Source of the DNA: Pseudomonadota bacterium
GTDB lineage: Bacteria > Vulcanimicrobiota > Vulcanimicrobiia > Eremiobacterales > Eremiobacteraceae
NCBI GenBank assembly: GCA_021325335.1
Contig: JAJPHJ010000067.1
Coordinates: 1 to 64,000, forward strand
Length of the DNA stretch: 64,000 nucleotides
Reading direction: 5' to 3'
The notes beneath the pieces are model-generated. The model was not told the DNA's origin and did not search any database. It saw only the letters and a program-made list of their open reading frames with translations. The stretch's first letter is position 1. Each line of letters begins with the position of its first letter. Shown here one piece after another: positions 60,318 to 64,000 of the stretch. A program made the translations under genes and the position numbers.

Positions 60318-61316
60318 ATGCGACTGTTTAAAATTGCGCGCACGCCTCTGTTGTGCGCGGTGCTCCTCGCGCTTGCAGCTTGCAGCTCGTCGTCAACCAA
60401 TCCCAATCCGTCGCCGACGAACGTGCCTCCGCCTGCGTTGCTCGCCGAGTACAGCGTTCCCACCGCCGGCGCGATACCGGCATTCATCACGCGTGGGCCG
60501 GACGGAAACATGTGGATCACCGAAGACGCTGCCGCCAAGCTTGCGAAAATCACGACGTCAGGAACCTTCACGGAGTATCCGGTGCCGACGTCCGGTTCGG
60601 CCCCGCTCGGCATCGTCACGGGGCCGGACGGCAACCTCTGGTTCGTGGAACAAAACGGCAACAACGTGGGCCGGTCGACGACGAGCGGCACCATGATCGA
60701 ATATCCGATTCCGACGGCGAACAGCGGGCCGATCGGCATCACCAATGGACCTGATGGCAATTTGTGGTTCACGGAGAGTGCGGGCAACAAGATCGGCCGC
60801 GTCACGCCCGGCGGCACGATCACCGAGTTCTCCATCCCGACGGCGTCGAGCCAGCCGACGGTGATCACGCAGGGTCCGGACGGCAATCTGTGGTTTGCAG
60901 AAGAAGCAGGGAACAACATCGGCAAGATCACGACCGCGGGAGCGATCACGGAATATCCGGTCCCAACCGCTGCGAGCGCGCCGGTCGGGATCGCTCAAGG
61001 TCCTGACGGCAATCTGTGGTTCACCGAGCTCAATGCCGATCGCATCGGGCGGATCACGACGAGCGGCACCGCTATGGACTTTCCGATCCCGACCGCAAAC
61101 GCCGGTCCGTTCGCCATCACGAAGGGCGCCGACAACAATCTGTGGTTCGCGGAGTTCAACAACGCTGCGATCGCACGGATCACGACCGCCGGCGTGGTGA
61201 CCGAATTCCCCGTCTTAGCGGCCGGGAGCCAGCCCGCGATCATCACCTCGGGGCCGAACGGCAACCTGTGGTTCACCGAGACTCAGGCCGACAAAGTCGG
61301 TAAATTCGCGCCGTAA
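60318..61316 (+). CDS. virginiamycin B lyase-like beta-propeller lipoprotein
   Basis: 332 aa from ATG 60318 with lipobox LAAC (Cys22); two in-frame starts lie just upstream and none has a clear RBS. The mature part is six or seven repeats of the type PLGIVTGPDGNLWFVEQNGNNVGRSTTSGTMIEYPIPT, the Vgb/SMP-30 propeller. Vgb linearises streptogramin B, but most Vgb-like repeat proteins lack proven lyase activity and the active-site His/Glu pair was not identified here. Confidence 0.85.
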   Translation: MRLFKIARTPLLCAVLLALAACSSSSTNPNPSPTNVPPPALLAEYSVPTAGAIPAFITRGPDGNMWITEDAAAKLAKITTSGTFTEYPVPTSGSAPLGIVTGPDGNLWFVEQNGNNVGRSTTSGTMIEYPIPTANSGPIGITNGPDGNLWFTESAGNKIGRVTPGGTITEFSIPTASSQPTVITQGPDGNLWFAEEAGNNIGKITTAGAITEYPVPTAASAPVGIAQGPDGNLWFTELNADRIGRITTSGTAMDFPIPTANAGPFAITKGADNNLWFAEFNNAAIARITTAGVVTEFPVLAAGSQPAIITSGPNGNLWFTETQADKVGKFAP

Positions 61317-61320
61317 GAGC

Positions 61321-63111
61321 TTAGCGTACGCCGGCCGCGGCCTGCACGGTCGCCAGCGGCTTCGACAGATCGTCGAGCAGTTCGGGGCCGACGATGGCGA
61401 GCGGCGTGGTGCCGTAGCACATGAGGCGGTCGTGAAAGTCCTGGAGCGAACCACGTGAGCCCATGGTCCGGAAATATTCGTGCTCGAGCAGATCGATCTG
61501 CTGGCGTCCGACGGTGTACGAAATGACGCCGCCAGGATCGAGCGCGATGCCGTCAACAGCGGCCTTGGCCGCAGCCGGACTGAAACCGGTCTGTTCCGCG
61601 AAATACGCCGCGGCCTGCGGCTCCGTCATCTCTCCGCTGGCGAGCTTCGCATCCACGATGGCGCGTGCGCCGCGGACACGCTCCCACTGCGCGACGTCGT
61701 AGCGCCCGTCGAGATGATCGCCGTAGAGGCCAAGAGCGACGAACATCTCCTCGCCGTAGTAGGCCCAACCTTCGGCGAAGGACGAACTGTCTTGGACCTT
61801 GCGCACGAGATCGGGATTGCGCCGCGCGATGGAGAGCTGGACGAAGTGACCTGGCATCGCCTCGTGAGCCGCAGTCGAGAGGATCCGGTCGCGATCGAAA
61901 TCTTCGTTCGGATCCAGCCGCGCGGCCGCGTCTGCAAGCGACACGGGAGGTGTGATGAAGTAGAATCCGCTCGAGCTGCGGGCGAAGAGGCGCGGCGGAT
62001 TCATCGATGCGCCGGGAGAGACGGGTTGCAGGAACTTCGGCGTTTCCACGACGTCGATGCGCCCGAGCCACGAGGGCACGTCGATCACCTTGTTGACGGT
62101 CACGAATTGGCGTAAGTATGCGATCTGCTTGCGATAGTAGGGGATGAGCGCGGGGCCACCGGGTGCGAGGCCGCCGCCGCTCGCCGGACCGAGCGGCGTG
62201 CCGTGCAGCCGGGCTAGGTGCAAGACCCAATAGGAGGTCGCCCATCCGTGCGCGAGCTCGTCCAACGCCATGGGTTCGATAGTAGCCGCCGAAAATGGCA
62301 ACAACAGCTCGTCGTGGAGCATCGCGTCGTAGGCGCGTCTTCCCATCACGTAGTTCTCGGGCCACGTCGAGACGTGGGCATCGATGTAGGCTTTCTCCTG
62401 GGCGATGGCTGCGAGCGCCCCGTCGCGAGCCGCGGCGAAGCGCGCGAAGGCAGGCGGGCTCATCTGCGCTTTCGCCGCCGCCGTCAACGGGCCGCCGAAG
62501 AAATCCGGGGCACCAGCGAGTTCTGCGGACCCGACGCTGCTTTGCAGGCGGCCGGGGCTGGTGACAAGCGCATCGCCGGCGCGGATGTATGCAGGCGCGG
62601 CTTGCAAGCGCGAGGTGATATCGCTCCAGGCCGCGGCGACGTCGGCGCTCGTCGCGCCTTCCTGCCCCGCAATGGGCAGGTGCTGGAACTGGTTGTAAAT
62701 CGCGTCGACGATCGCGATGCCTGGTCCCGAGTAATCTTTGTGACTCGTGCGGTAGAGCGTCAATTGCCGCTCCATCGTCGTCAAGTGCGCGCGCAGCAGG
62801 GTGGCGTCATCGCGCACCGATCGCGGTTCGCCCGCCAAGGGGATCGCGGCCAGCCGGGCTTGCCAGCCGTGGATGAGCCCAAGATCGCGCGACTCTTCGG
62901 CGGCCGACGGCGCGTCGAGCTTCCCATCGTAACCGGAGATGCCGAGCGAGGTCGCGACGATGGGGTGCAGCGCTGCCCACCGGAACGTCATGTCCTGGGC
63001 GAGCGATTGCAAGGCATTATAGGAAGAATCGGCCGCGAGCCCGCGCGAGGCGAACAGCGCGAGGGCGACGGCCAGGAGCGCGAGGCGGAGCACGAGGGTC
63101 ACTGGCCGCAT
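61321..63111 (-). CDS. DUF885 family protein (putative M32-like metallopeptidase)
   Basis: 596 aa with signal peptide (LVLRLALLAVALALFASRGLA). The zinc motif HEAMPGH (HExxxGH) sits in STAAHEAMPGHFVQLSIAR, with EGWAYYGEEMF and PGGVISYTVGRQQIDLLEHEY further on, all DUF885 hallmarks. Predicted exported carboxypeptidase or dipeptidase; substrate unknown. It converges with the propeller lipoprotein gene and follows the aminotransferase gene on the same strand with a 3-bp gap. Confidence 0.9.
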   Translation of the reverse strand: MRPVTLVLRLALLAVALALFASRGLAADSSYNALQSLAQDMTFRWAALHPIVATSLGISGYDGKLDAPSAAEESRDLGLIHGWQARLAAIPLAGEPRSVRDDATLLRAHLTTMERQLTLYRTSHKDYSGPGIAIVDAIYNQFQHLPIAGQEGATSADVAAAWSDITSRLQAAPAYIRAGDALVTSPGRLQSSVGSAELAGAPDFFGGPLTAAAKAQMSPPAFARFAAARDGALAAIAQEKAYIDAHVSTWPENYVMGRRAYDAMLHDELLLPFSAATIEPMALDELAHGWATSYWVLHLARLHGTPLGPASGGGLAPGGPALIPYYRKQIAYLRQFVTVNKVIDVPSWLGRIDVVETPKFLQPVSPGASMNPPRLFARSSSGFYFITPPVSLADAAARLDPNEDFDRDRILSTAAHEAMPGHFVQLSIARRNPDLVRKVQDSSSFAEGWAYYGEEMFVALGLYGDHLDGRYDVAQWERVRGARAIVDAKLASGEMTEPQAAAYFAEQTGFSPAAAKAAVDGIALDPGGVISYTVGRQQIDLLEHEYFRTMGSRGSLQDFHDRLMCYGTTPLAIVGPELLDDLSKPLATVQAAAGVR

Positions 63112-63114
63112 CGC

Positions 63115-64000
63115 CTAGCGCGCCCTGGCGGCCGCTGGCGCCTTGTTGCTTTTCTCAGCAAGGATATCCGCGAGCGCGGCCACCACCATGTCCACTTCTT
63201 GCGGCGTGTTGTAGTGGGCCAAACCGATGCGCACCACGCCATCCTCTTCGTCAAGGCCGAGACTGCGCGCCAGCTCCAAGGCGAAGTTGTGGCCCGACCA
63301 GACGAAAATGCCCCGCTGCGCGAGCGCGGAGGCGATCTCGGCCGAGCGGCGGGAGGCGTGCGTGAAAGATACGGTCGGCACGCGATGCTCCATGTGCGCG
63401 GCGTCGCTGATCCCGCGGATCTCGACCCCGGAAATGGCGAGCAAGCCGTCGATGAGCCTTTGTGTGAGTGCTGTTTCCCAAGCGGTGATCTGAGCGAAGG
63501 CGCTCTCGATGCGCGAGCGGCGGCTGTCCGACGCCGCGGCCGATTGGCCGAGCCACTCGAGGTACTCGACGGCTGCGATGGTCGCGGCGTATAGCTCGAG
63601 CTGCGGCGTGCCTACTTCGAAGCGGTCCGGCAGCGTGTCGGGGACGGGACGAACTTTGTAGGCATACATATCCTGCAAGAGGTCTTCTTTGCCCCACAAC
63701 ACGCCGACGTGCGGCCCGTAGATCTTGTATGCGGAACACGTCAGAAAATCGCAACCGAGCGAGGGCGCATCCACGAGACGGTGTGGCGCGAACTGCACCG
63801 CGTCAACGTACACGAGCGCTCCCGTTTTCTTGGCGCGCGCGGCGAGCGTGCGAACGTCGTTGATCGAGCCTGTGAGATTGCTGGCATAGTTCAGCGCGAG
63901 CAGCCGCGTGCGGTCCGAGAGTACCTCATCAAGCGCGTGCGGTTCGATGCGCCACGAATGCTTGTCGAAGGGCAACCAGCGCACCACCATGCCTCGTTCT
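63115..64000 (-). CDS. class V aminotransferase, cysteine desulfurase-like (5' end beyond window)
   Basis: The frame is open to the window end, so the N-terminal part is missing; the ATG at 63990 is internal. The visible 295 residues contain LLALNYASNLTGSINDV, YVDAVQFAPHRLVDAPSLGCDFLTCSAYKIYGPHVGVLWG (PLP lysine in SAYKIYGPH) and the C-terminal small domain. This is the SufS/CsdA-like family of cysteine desulfurase relatives (TIGR01976 type). It may release sulfur, or selenium, but its substrate cannot be read. Immediately upstream of the DUF885 gene. Confidence 0.9.
   Translation of the reverse strand, partial: ERGMVVRWLPFDKHSWRIEPHALDEVLSDRTRLLALNYASNLTGSINDVRTLAARAKKTGALVYVDAVQFAPHRLVDAPSLGCDFLTCSAYKIYGPHVGVLWGKEDLLQDMYAYKVRPVPDTLPDRFEVGTPQLELYAATIAAVEYLEWLGQSAAASDSRRSRIESAFAQITAWETALTQRLIDGLLAISGVEIRGISDAAHMEHRVPTVSFTHASRRSAEIASALAQRGIFVWSGHNFALELARSLGLDEEDGVVRIGLAHYNTPQEVDMVVAALADILAEKSNKAPAAARAR

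Noticed and set aside
62218-63594. 458-aa plus-strand ORF
   Set aside because: Antisense shadow of the DUF885 and aminotransferase genes, which have clear family motifs on the minus strand.

Overview
The window is GC-rich bacterial chromosome with dense genes on both strands, bacterial tRNAs, many lipoprotein signal peptides and several class-level clues (NHL/Vgb-like beta-propeller lipoproteins with SPSP linkers, ECF42 sigma factor with a DGPF partner, DUF885, DUF1036). The flavour resembles soil lineages such as Candidatus Eremiobacterota/Vulcanimicrobiota, but no marker gene in the window proves this; the assignment is inference.

Layout. 1-6.0 kb: tRNA-Met and tRNA-Glu, a tiny CxxC/CxxC protein missed by the ORF track, two lipoproteins, a CadC-type winged-helix/TPR regulator, an RsbW-like anti-sigma kinase and a CapA-family protein. 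This stretch ends in a degenerate copy of the tRNA-Glu 3' end. 7.2-19.2 kb: an integrative element of about 12 kb inserted in the 3' half of tRNA-Val(TAC). It has an imperfect 44-bp att repeat, paired GGTGACC arm-like repeats at both ends, an integrase and XRE repressor operon, an excisionase, a tightly overlapping operon (primase-RepA helicase, TubC-like protein, zinc-finger protein, 829-aa polyvalent-type protein) and cargo (DUF3800, HTH and hypothetical genes). No capsid or conjugation genes are visible.

19.3-34.9 kb: host-like genes. These are a beta-propeller lipoprotein, secreted proteins, a zinc-ribbon protein, a serine hydrolase, a PBP4-type carboxypeptidase, a three-gene RbsB/C/A-like sugar ABC transporter, a dual-specificity phosphatase and a VOC protein. 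35-42.3 kb: a likely defence island with a coiled-coil/PD-(D/E)xK protein, a WYL regulator, a DUF2075 helicase fused to a nuclease, a frameshifted EVE-like/PD-(D/E)xK protein and a divergent EVE-like/HNH endonuclease. 42.3-46.5 kb: visibly less GC-rich DNA with a phospholipase C-like phosphoesterase, a GH25 muramidase, a secreted protein and a small lipoprotein.

46.5-64 kb: a MalT-type LuxR regulator, an Ada-like zinc protein, a serine hydrolase, a class A beta-lactamase, a small operon ending in a thioredoxin-fold gene, a 7TM-GAF sensor, an ECF42/YciI pair, secreted proteins, a DUF885 peptidase and a partial class V aminotransferase. In the thioredoxin-fold gene the first catalytic Cys codon is UGA, followed by a hairpin that fits a bacterial SECIS. 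This probable selenoprotein (U-G-G-C) is the most striking single observation; the tRNA-Val element and the EVE/nuclease/helicase cluster are next.
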